From assembly GCA_965240325.2 (NCBI GenBank), contig OZ251255.1:558001-622000 (forward strand): DNA of 64,000 nt, read 5' to 3'. Shown in pieces: positions 55,606-64,000 of this stretch (the stretch's first letter is position 1; each line of letters begins with the position of its first letter). The notes beneath the pieces are model-generated. The model was not told the DNA's origin. It saw only the letters and a list, made by a program, of their open reading frames with translations, and did no database searches. The position numbers and the translations under genes were made by a program. The DNA comes from Rebecca billardiae RCC1528 (lineage: Eukaryota > Haptophyta).

Positions 55606-56416
55606 ATGACCCGGGAGGGCGTGCACAGCCGGCGCATGCCGGGCCAGTACGGCTCCAACGGCCTGCGCGCCGACGGCACCTCGTTCAATGTGCGCGCGGC
55701 CGCGCGCGCGCGCGCGCGGCAGGGGCGCGATGTGATCCGCTCTGCCGCCTCCGCACGCGCGCGTGCCCGGCGCAGGTGGGCAACAAGCTGGGCCAGCGCC
55801 CGTCGATCCGCCTCTTCGCCGAGTACAACCAGGGCGCTGCGATGGAGGCGCTGCTCGCGCAGGCGGACGAGATTCCGATCTCGGACCTAGGGCGCAGGGA
55901 GCTGCCCGCGCACGCGGAGGGGGTGGCGGGGGCGGGGGGCGCGTCGGGCGGCGTGGAGGCGGCCGCGCCAGCCGCCGCGCCCGCGCCGCCGCCGCCCGCC
56001 GCCGCCCCCGCGCCGCGCACCGAGCTCGACCTCGAGTGGGGCCAGCAGCGGCTGCTCGGCGCCGTGCGCGCGAACCGCGCGCGCGACCTGCGCGCGGCGC
56101 TGGAGGACGGCGCGGACGTGAAGCGGGCGGAGGCGGGGACGGGGTGCACGCCGCTGCACGTGGCCGCGGAGTGCGGCCGGCCGCGCATGTGCGAGCTGCT
56201 GCTCGAGCTTGGCGCGGTGCGCGCGCCGCCGCGCCGCGCGCGCGCAGCCCGGCGCCGCCAGGCCGCCTCTGACCCCCCGCGCCGCGAGCCCCCGGGGTGG
56301 CGCCGTGGCGCGCGCCGCGGCCGCAGGAGGTCGACGTGCGGAACAAGGCGGGGGAGCGGCCAGCGGACGTGGCCAAGACGGCGGAGATTCGCGAGCTGCT
56401 CAAGATCAAGTGCTGA
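55606..56416 (+). CDS. small ankyrin-repeat protein
   Basis: Three exons, 55606-55689, 55776-56216 and 56327-56416, 204 aa, all phase 0. The N-terminal 60 residues (MTREGVHSRRMPGQYGSNGL, then VGNKLGQRPSIRLFAEYNQG) are of unknown type. A Pro/Ala linker follows. From about residue 115 there are two to three ankyrin repeats: QQRLLGAVRANRARDLRAAL, then TPLHVAAECGRPRMCELLLE, then DVRNKAGERPADVAKTAEIR. The second intron falls in the beta-hairpin between repeats. Ankyrin repeats mediate protein binding; no partner can be inferred. It is convergent with the histidine kinase gene, 461 bp away. Confidence 0.85.
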
Positions 56417-56877
56417 TCGGCGGCGGCGCTCCAAGTGCGCGTGCAAGACGACGCCCGGTTTGCAGCTGCCGTGACTCATCAGGCTCAGCTGACGCCTGAC
56501 TGACCGTCGCCCGCACCCGTCCGGCAACCGCCGGGCGCCGATTTGTTCCGGCTCCTCCCCAGAGCAGGTCGTGGCTCGAATAAAAAGGAATAAGGGCGGA
56601 GGAAAAAATGCCCGCCCGGCGCGGCCCGCGCGCCGCGGTTTTCGACAGGCGTGAGTTCCGGCTGCCGCTCTCGCCGCGGAGGCGCCTCGCCGGGTGCGCT
56701 GCGCCGGCCCGGGGCGGCGCCACAGCCACACAGCACGGCTCATGCAGCGGCCGCCTGGCACCGAGTTGTATGATAACGAGTGGATCAGTCGGTCTGGGTC
56801 ACATCCTCGCGGGAGTCACACTGCGTACGCGGATCTGAGGCCGGCCGCGGGTCGCCGGAGTCGCCGATGCAAGCGCG
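56417..56877. other. convergent intergenic region
   Basis: 3' flanks of the ankyrin gene (plus) and the histidine kinase gene (minus). AATAAAAAGGAATAAG at 56579-56594 contains AATAAA in the plus orientation, a possible poly(A) signal for the ankyrin gene. No other gene is recognised. Confidence 0.5.
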
Positions 56878-59800
56878 TTACGAGTGCGGCGCGATACGAT
56901 GCTGATGGCGACGGGCACTCGGGACGGGCGAGGCGGGCGGCGACGACGAGTGGGAAGAGCAGCCGTCATCACTCGGGGCATCGTCCGGGAGGAAGAACAT
57001 GGACGTTGTGCGCGGGCGGACGCGCACGTTGTCATCCTCGCCGTGGTAGTCCTGCAGAGCGACGGCGTCGAGGGTGCGTACGCGATGACGCCGCCGGTAG
57101 CCGCTCGCATTCTGGCTCGGCCTGCGCACTTGTCGCGCGAGGGCAGCCGCCACGCGCTGCCGCCGCTTGTCGGGCCCTTCGTCCTCGCCAGCGGCGGTGG
57201 ACGGAGCAGCCAAGCCCTCGCCGCCAGGGAGCGACTGCGACCTCTGCTTGGCGCGACCGCCGCCGAGCTTCGGGGCGGACATGGATGGGGCGAGGTCCGG
57301 CACGCGCGCCTCAGCCTCCGCGGCAGCCGCGTCGGCGTCGAGCGTGGCCGGCGCGGCTGCCGACAGCTGCATGAAGCTCTCGAGCACCCGGACCACCCCC
57401 TTCACGCCCTTCTCGTCCTTGTCCACGCTCAGGTCGAGGCCGGCGCTGTCAAACTCGTCGCGCTCCGGGCAGCCGACCGGGTCGCCCGTCATGCCGATGA
57501 TCATGCCGCTGAAGCCGGCCTCGCGCAGCTTGCGCGTCGCGACGGTTCCGCTCATGTGAGGCATCTGCCCCGACAGCGAAGGGGCGCGCGTGTGATGGCA
57601 GCGCGGGCACAAGAGGCACGGTGAGCGGCAAGGGTGCTGGCGCTCGCCCGAGCGCGCCTGCCCGTGCCTGCCGCCTCCAGCCGCGCGCGCGCGCGCGCGC
57701 GCGCGCGCACACCTGGTTGTCCATCACGATCACATCGTACTGCGGCCCGTCCACGACCTTCTGCAGCGCCTCGGCGCCATGCCACGCGCAGTCGTACTGG
57801 GCGCCAAGGCGCTCAAAGACGCGGCGGGGGAAGGTGCGGTGCAGGATGCGGTCGTCGTCCACGTAGAGGCAGCGGAACGAGGGTGGAAACTCGAAGCCCT
57901 CGAGCTCGGGCCGGCGCTTCGGCCCCTTGGCGGGGCGAGCCGTGCCGGGCGTGTCGGCGGGATGCGTCAGAGCAGCAGTGGCCGCCGCCGTCACCGCCAC
58001 CGGCTGCAGTGAATGCTCGCCGGCTTCGACAGTCGACGCCGAGGATGCTGCTGGCGGCTCGCACCGTCGAGCTGGTGTCGACGGCTCTGCGAGCCACAAG
58101 TTGAGCCGGAGCTCGAGCGTGGTGCCCTGCCCCGGGCCAGCCGAGTTGATGCGAAGCGTGGAGTCGTCGTGCAGCTGGAGCAGCTGGCGCGTGATGCTCA
58201 GCCCAAGCCCCGTGCCCCCGTTGCCCTCCATCTGCCCCTTGCCGACCTGCTGCGAGAAGGGCTCGCCCTTGCGCAGCTGCTCGAGCTCGTCTGCGCCCAA
58301 GCCGATGCCGTTGTCCTTGATGGCGATCACGACGGTCCGAATCCCGGGCATCGCCGCGGGATGGCGCGCACACGGACTGCTCGACTCGTTGCCAGCGTGG
58401 CGTGGGTGGAGCTGGCCACGCGTGCCCTCCGTGCGCGCGCTCAGCGTGACGGTGCCCCCGCTCCTTGTGAACTTGAGCTGTGCGCGGGATGGATGGGGGG
58501 ATGGATGCGCGCTGCTCGTCGAGTCAGCTAGGGCAGCAAGCGCAAGGCCTCGCCGAGCGTGCGCACGTGCCCACCGCGGGGCAGCGCGCGGCTGCGCGGA
58601 TGTACTGTGCAGCGGTGGGAGGGGGGCGCGGATTGCGCGCGCGGCGCGCACCGCGTTTGAGAGGCCGTTGTTCACGCACTGCTGTAGCCGGCGCACGTCC
58701 GCGATGAAGGGCGTGTTGGCGAGCTCGTGCGTGATCGGCGCGTGGTGGATCGCCACGCCCTTGGCCTCGGCGAGGCCCTTGAACGTCGTGCTGGCGTCGT
58801 CGATCAGCTGCGGCATGGTGAACGGCGCGGGCACGAGCACCTGCCGGCCGCTGTCAATCCGCTCGAAGTCGAGCATGTCCGAGATGATGTGCTGCATGAG
58901 CGTGGACATCTTGCCCATGGCCGCCACCAGCTCGACCACCTCGGAGCTGCCGACCGGCGTGGTCGCGTCCAGCTCGTCGAGCATGGAGACGACGTTCGAG
59001 ACGGCGAGCAGCGGCGTCCGAAGATCGTGCATCACCATACGGATGAGACGGCTGCGAGCCTGCTTGCCCGCCTGATTCGTCCCGAGCTGCAGCCGCTGCG
59101 CCGCCTCGACACTCTCAAGCTCTTGTGTGGTTCGCATCGCGCTGCTCGCATCGGAAGAGACGCGTGCCGCCGTGCGCTCAAAGTGGAAGTTCGAGCGGTG
59201 GGAGACGAGGAGCGAGAGCCTGCCCATGAGCATCGCCAGTACGATGAGCACGAAGATGGCCGTTGTCTCGACCGCCTGGCGCACTGCGTGCACGGCGAGA
59301 TCGTCACCTGGCGCGGCCCTCGCCATCGCGAGCGCACGCCTGAGGTTGAGCGCCGCGAGAATGCCCTGCTGGAGCACCAAGTACGCGCTCAGCGTACACG
59401 CGGCGACCGCCTGCAGCGGGAGGAACATGGCGGCAAAGACGGGGATCACGACCACGTGCGCAGTCGCATCCCGACACACAACCCACCGGGTGGGCGTGTG
59501 CGGCGGCGGCGGAGCATCATCGGGCGGGGTCTGCGCGAGCAGCGTCGTGGTCCCGGGCGCCAAGAAGGCAAACGCTGCCAGAATAACTGCGAGTCCGACG
59601 AGTGAGGCAGTCGTCAGCACGTCGATGCTGGCAACGGTGATGCTGTGTGCGTTCTGCGCGGCAGCACCGAGAGCCACCAAGCCCATGGAGACGAGCACAG
59701 CGAGCACACCCAGCCAGCACGACGTGTTGTTGGAGACGGCCTCGTTGGCAACGAAGAACCTCATGGTACACTCCGCCGCGGTCACCACTGCGAAGAAGAG

Positions 59801-60067
59801 GGCGAAGAGGACTCCGGATAGCAGCAGGCGTCGTGCGTACAGCGCACGCAGCTCCGTGCTGTACGCGCGCTCGTCCTGCTCGTCGGCAAAGCTGAGCGCG
59901 CGCGTGAACTTGGGCGCGGGCACGTCAAACGTCGGGAGCGTGTCTGATGATGGTGTGGATTGCTTCGGACTCGACGAGGAGGAGCTGGCATCAGCAGTGT
60001 GAGTGGTGCCGGGGACGCACTTGACGTCAGCCGGGTGGCCTTCAGGATGCACCTCCGCCGAGCGCAT
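56878..60067 (-). CDS. membrane hybrid histidine kinase
   Basis: Three exons, 60067-58652, 58477-57713 and 57564-56878, about 955 aa, all phase 0. At least five hydrophobic segments lie in the first 300 residues (LLLSGVLFALFFAVV, LGVLAVLVSMGLVALGAA, LVGLAVILAAFAFLA, VVVIPVFAAMFLPL, TAIFVLIVLAMLMG). Then come a HisKA domain with H-box MVMHDLRTPLLAVS (His about 348), an N-box split by intron 1 (NNGLSNA/LKFTRSGG), G1 DNGIGLG and G2 GGTGLGLS. A receiver domain follows (LYVDDDRILHRTF, phosphoacceptor in VMDNQ/MPHMSG split by intron 2, Lys in LSVDKD). The tail is Ser/Arg-rich. The signal sensed is unknown; no CHASE, PAS or GAF domain is seen. The open frame continues upstream to 60160 without an ATG, so an upstream exon is possible. 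Confidence 0.9.
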
Positions 60068-60501
60068 GCCCAGGAGCCGTCGGAGCGTGCCGGGTCCTCC
60101 GCGAGTTGGTGGAGGAGGCGCGACAGGCGCAGCGGTTCGGCCGAGCAGCGAAATGCGCACGTTCTTACGAACGAGACCTCGTGAGCAGCTGGCTGGTTCG
60201 ACTCGACCACTCGATTCAGGTCGCGACAGGGCAGCTTCGCGCGAAGCTCCCTTCTTTTGGAGTACGTACTTTATTACTACTTACTTTAGTAGCATTCATC
60301 ATAGATTCTTGATTGCGCGAACCCGCCTTGACTGTTGATGGTGATAAAGAGAGGGCACTGGGGCAGGGCGACCCCTTATTATTACTCATTAGGGTGCGAC
60401 CCCTCAATCCCTGCTCGCATTCTTGAGAGCTAGCTTGATGCCTCTGGAATTCTCACGGCGTTCAAGTCAATTAGTGGCTGTGATTGGCCCATGTACTGTC
60501 A

Positions 60502-60538
60502 TCAATCTCGCCTGCCTGAGCTGTGTGCGTCTCTTATT
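60502..60538. repeat. half-copy of the 39.7-kb hairpin
   Basis: TCAATCTCGCCTGCCTGAGC followed by TGTGTGCGTCTCTTATT matches one arm and the adjoining TCAATCT of the insertion at 39730-39830. The other arm is absent; the following sequence is ATTCTCATAATC. Confidence 0.8.
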
Positions 60539-60819
60539 ATTCTCATAATCATATATCTCCATATTCTTCGCGTGGGATCTGCTCCAATTCTGCATGCATG
60601 AATTGAGAATTGAGAATGATGAGCTCAATCACAGCCAATCGGTTGGTCGTCGCCGAGATCGACGATTCTGTTTCCTCGAATCACCGGCCGCCTCCAACGG
60701 GGGCCAGGGCCTCCCTTGCGCCTGATGCGGTGGCATGAACCATCGGTCAGACCAAGGGGCTTATTACAAAATACCACTGGGGGCGAAAGCGCCAGTGCGG
60801 AGCCCCGTCGGACGATGCG

Positions 60820-60925
60820 ATGAGACGGACAGCGTCCGGACTCCGGTCAGCGGAAAACCCTGTGCGAGGTGCGCACCTCGCACAGGGTTTTCCGCTGACC
60901 GGAGTCCGGACGCTGTCCGTCTCAT
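60820..60925. repeat. 106-bp perfect palindrome
   Basis: 53-bp arms meet at 60872/60873 with no loop (outer ATGAGACGGACAGCG, centre GAGGTGC/GCACCTC). There are no mismatches by eye. It is unrelated in sequence to the hairpin at 39730-39815. Confidence 0.95.
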
Positions 60926-61783
60926 GTACAGTCCCCTCAACAATTGGTTACCCTTGATGTGTTTAGCTGTCTATACCAGCTCAGTCACTGTTTGAGGCCC
61001 ACTGCTGCATGCTATCTGCTACTGCACCTATAGCCCTCACAGACCAGGTGGGTATGAGCTGGGCGGGTGTGTGGGCTGAGTCAGTATCAGATAAATTGAA
61101 TGCAGGTGCACAACCGGCTGACGGGTGCTGCGCGGGGGTGCTGGACCACCACGAGGGCAGGCAGGGATGGAAATTCACCCCCTGAGCAGGCTGTGGGCTG
61201 GCTGGCTGGGAGTGTAGCAGCTGTATAGTGGGCCCTGGCGCTGCAGCTGGATGGCCTTATTTGATACTGCCTAGCAGCCAGCCTAGCAGCACAGCCTGGC
61301 GTGAGCAGTGCGGTTTCAGTGCGCAGGCCACGTCTCTGCGGGTGGTGCGGTCGGGGAATGGCCACCACAGTGCACCATAAGATGCACCTAGCCTGCCAGC
61401 GGCCCACCTGCTGATTGGGTATGCCCTGTAGCACAGCACACGAGGCTCCGCCGAAAATCAGCGGCGCGCTGTGCTACAAGCTGGGCTGAAAGGGGTGTGG
61501 GAGCCAGTCGAGAGCCTGTCGGCCGGGTATGGACCCGAGTTTCTGCTACCCATATTACCTTCATAGGGGAAATGTTTTCTATAGGGATTTTTGGCCCTGT
61601 CGGCCGTAGCGATGGTAACACCCCGGTCACCCGCCCGCGCAGGCACGCGAGGGACTGCGGCTCGACAGCGCGCGCGTCAGGCGCGCGCGCGCGGCGGCGG
61701 CCGCGCGGCGGCGCGCCGCATCGCCGCCGTGACGCCGTCGGCGTCCTGAGTCAGCGGCGCGGTCGGTCCGCGGCGGCACTCCT

Positions 61784-62569
61784 GGGCCGGCGGGCCCGGG
61801 CCTCGCGGCCCGGGAGGAGGCCCCCTGTAACAGCTGTAACACCGTAACACGTAACAAGTCCGGCTCGTCCGAGTCCGGGGCTGCCGGCGGGCCGGCCGCG
61901 CCGGGCCCGGGAGGAGGCCCCCTGTAACAGCTGTAACACCGTAACACGTAACAAGTCCGGCGCGTCCGGGTCCGGGGCTGCCGGCGGGCCCGGGCCTCGC
62001 GGCCCGGGAGGAGGCCCCCTGTAACAGCTGTAACACCGTAACACGTAACAAGTCCGGCTCGTCCCGGAGTCCGGGGCTGCCGGCGGGCCGGCCGCGCCGG
62101 CGGCCCGGGACGGGAGGCCCCCTGTAACAGCTGTAACACCGTAACACGTAACAAGTCCGGCGCGTCATCCGGGTCCGGGGCTGCCGGCGGGCCCGGGCCT
62201 CGCGGCCCGGGAGGAGGCCCCCTGTAACAGTTGTAACACCGTAACACGTAACAAGTCCGGCTCGTCCGAGTCCGGGGCTGCCGGCGGGCCGGCCGCGCCG
62301 GGCCCGGGAGGAGGCCCCCTGTAACAGCTGTAACACCGTAACACGTAACAAGTCCGGCGCGGCGAGTCCGGGAGCCGGCCGGTCCGGGGCCGCGGCGGGC
62401 GGGCCGCCGGGCCCGGGAGGAGGCCCCCTGTAACAGCTGTAACACCGTAACACGTAACAAGTCCGGCGCGGCGAGTCCGGGAGCCGACCGGTCCAGGTCC
62501 GGGGCGGGCGGGCCGCCGGGCCCGGGAGGAGGCCCCCTGTAACAGCTGTAACACCGTAACACGTAACAC
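61784..62569. repeat. minisatellite of about 100-118 bp units
   Basis: Eight units, each with CCCCCTGTAACAGCTGTAAC, ACCGTAACACGTAACAAGTCCGG and a GC-rich spacer. Cores start near 61821, 61920, 62016, 62118, 62219, 62316, 62422 and 62532. Inside each core, GTAACA is repeated four times. On the minus strand all three frames stay open across most of the array. It lies downstream of the primase-like gene. Confidence 0.95.
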
Positions 62570-62909
62570 AATGGCGCCGCTCGGCCATGGCCCGTCGTCG
62601 GCCCGGTGAAAAAATGGCGGCGGGGCGCGCGGCGCGCAGCGTCGCGCTCGGTGCGCTCGGCGGGGCTCGATGAGCGCCCGCGGACGGGCGAGCGCGCACG
62701 GGCGCGAGCACCGCGGCGGTTCGCGTGGCGTCGCGCTGCACCGACCCCGGCGCGAGCGCCGAGTCCTTGTTTGCACGCCGCCTCGTTTGCCGAGCCCGTC
62801 GGCCGACGGCGCGAGGTGGGCGCGGCGGCGGCGGCGGCGGCGGCGGGGCGGCGGCGGCGGCGACGGCGACGGCGCGCGGGCGCATGCGCGCTGCACGGCC
62901 GCCGCGTCG

Positions 62910-64000
62910 TCAACGCGCCGGGCCCATCGCGGCACGGCCGCTGGCGAACGCGGCGTGGAAGCGCGAGGCAAACTCGGCGCTGCGGGGCGGCGCGCCCGTG
63001 CGGCCGCCGCCCGCGCAGAAGAGCATGCTGCGCAGGCAGACGGCGCGCGCGTACCCGGCGCCGCGCGCTGGCACGCACGCCTCGTCGGCGCAGCACAGGT
63101 CGAGGCCGTCGGACTTGGCGAAGTAGAAGACGGTGGCGTGCTCGGCGCCCTTGCACTCGCACCACCTGCTGGCGGTCGAGCACGTCGCGACCGGGCCGTG
63201 CGCCGTGCTCCCAGCAAACACCTGCACGATGCGCGGCCAGCGCTCGGCCGAGCCAGAGACTCGTGCGTGCGCGTGCAGCTGCTCGTTGAGCCAGCCGACC
63301 AGCGCCGCGCGCCGCGCGCCGGCCGCCGCATCGCGACCGGCGGCGCTCGTCGCCGGCACAGCCGGTCGGCCGGGCGCGGGCGGCGGCGCGCTCCACTCGA
63401 CCAGCTCGGTGCGCAGCCGCGCGCGAGAGAGCCAGCGCGCGCCATCCGCCGCGAGCCGCCGCAGCGCGTGCTGCGCAGGCAGCGCGTCGAGCCACGCGCA
63501 GCGCACGGCGCCGTGCTCGTCGGCGGCGACGACGGCTGCCGGCAGGTAGGGCGGGCCGCCGTCCGACTTGGCCGTGAACGGCAGGCGCAGGCCCGCCCCG
63601 TAGATGCTGCAGTCGATCTCGAGCTTGTGCCAGCACGGCGGCCGCGGCTGCGAGCGCGCCCAGTCGTGCAGGACGCGCGCGATGCGCGCCGCCTCAGCGG
63701 CCGAGATGATGGCCGAGTCGTTCCATGTCGCGTGAATCCCGGCTCGGCGCACGCCCGGCGCCGAGCCGGCGGCGGTCGCGGGGCTGGGCGCGCGCGCCGA
63801 GACGTACACGACGCGCCCAGCCACGGGAACGGGCACGGGCAGATGCTCCTCCGCGACGCGGTAGAGGCCGACGAGCAGTGCGGCCACGTCCGAGGGGGAG
63901 GGCGCGGTGCTGAAGGCGCAGTCCACATCGACGACGAAGCGCGCGCGCGCGCCGAGCGCCTCGACCACCATGGGCGCGCGCGCGCCGTGCACCAAGTGCT
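62910..64000 (-). CDS. archaeo-eukaryotic primase (UL52/PrimPol-like), 5' partial
   Basis: The frame is open from the right edge to a stop at 62910; at least 363 codons. An internal ATG at 63971 (MVVEALG) could be the start. Motif I of the AEP fold is FVVDVDC (two catalytic acidic residues), motif II is AGIHATWNDSAIISAAEA, and motif III is KLEIDCSIYGAGLRLPFTAK, as in primases of large DNA viruses and PrimPol. Near the C-terminus SRWCECKGAEHATVFYFAK followed by DLCCADEACV resembles the C-x-H-C-C zinc motif of the UL52/PrimPol family. No helicase domain is seen, but the upstream part is outside the window. Such enzymes start DNA synthesis or bypass damage. Origin from an alga-infecting large DNA virus or a host PrimPol are both possible. 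Confidence 0.7.
   Translation of the reverse strand, partial: HLVHGARAPMVVEALGARARFVVDVDCAFSTAPSPSDVAALLVGLYRVAEEHLPVPVPVAGRVVYVSARAPSPATAAGSAPGVRRAGIHATWNDSAIISAAEAARIARVLHDWARSQPRPPCWHKLEIDCSIYGAGLRLPFTAKSDGGPPYLPAAVVAADEHGAVRCAWLDALPAQHALRRLAADGARWLSRARLRTELVEWSAPPPAPGRPAVPATSAAGRDAAAGARRAALVGWLNEQLHAHARVSGSAERWPRIVQVFAGSTAHGPVATCSTASRWCECKGAEHATVFYFAKSDGLDLCCADEACVPARGAGYARAVCLRSMLFCAGGGRTGAPPRSAEFASRFHAAFASGRAAMGPAR

Larger units (their letters stand above)
60068..61783. other. intergenic with hairpins, no gene recognised
   Basis: AT-richer sequence upstream of the kinase gene. It contains a half-copy of the inserted hairpin (60502-60538) and a perfect 106-bp palindrome (60820-60925). 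The segment 60960-61620 is unique, near-balanced sequence without a supportable coding frame. Confidence 0.5.

Overview
The window is nuclear DNA from a very GC-rich unicellular eukaryote. Spliceosomal introns, a eukaryotic 60S ribosomal protein, Golgi, exon-junction and nuclear-transport proteins, and TTAGGG-type telomere-like repeats all show this. A marine alga such as a haptophyte would fit (GC-rich genes, a hybrid histidine kinase with membrane segments, an LNR/kringle receptor, a possible plastid-type leader), but nothing here fixes the lineage. Introns are short and low in complexity. Nearly all open with GTGCG and end with GCGCAG, so exon boundaries could be read by eye and checked by reading phase.

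Layout. 1-4 kb: a minus-strand Gly/Tyr-rich protein leaving the left edge. 4.1-8.0 kb: a plus-strand type I membrane protein with a PPC-like domain, three LNR modules, a kringle, one membrane helix and an acidic tail (nine exons). 9.6-10.8 kb: a 425-aa protein of unknown family with a near-identical inverted copy at 33.6-34.9 kb. 11.3-16.0 kb: a CASC3/Barentsz-like exon-junction protein (minus). 16.2-19.3 kb: the Golgi coiled-coil protein CASP (plus). 22.5-27.7 kb: three DNA transposons in a row, recognised by terminal inverted repeats and target duplications. 28.2-33.2 kb: an aspartyl/asparaginyl hydroxylase (minus), a mitochondrial carrier (plus) and a C2-like acidic-tailed protein (plus). 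35.4-44.3 kb: a second repeat-rich block with a 1.55-kb foldback palindrome, a frameshifted pogo/Tigger-type transposase, second copies of two of the transposon families, and a 25-bp minisatellite. 44.7-49.7 kb: IPI1/TEX10 (minus) beside RPL10A (plus). 50.9-55.4 kb: a transportin-3/importin-13-like receptor. 55.6-56.4 kb: a small ankyrin protein. 56.9-60.1 kb: a hybrid histidine kinase (minus). 60.1-62.6 kb: a perfect 106-bp hairpin and a ~100-bp minisatellite. 62.9-64 kb: an archaeo-eukaryotic primase (UL52/PrimPol-like), cut by the right edge.

Organisation. Four gene pairs are head-to-head with 94-277 bp between start codons: Gly-rich/LNR-kringle, CASC3/CASP, hydroxylase/carrier and IPI1/RPL10A. 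The last pair joins a 60S assembly factor to a 60S ribosomal protein. Three introns carry telomere-like repeats. No tRNA, rRNA or CRISPR was recognised. Because of the GC content many very long open frames are shadows; only frames with recognisable protein features or consistent splicing are called.
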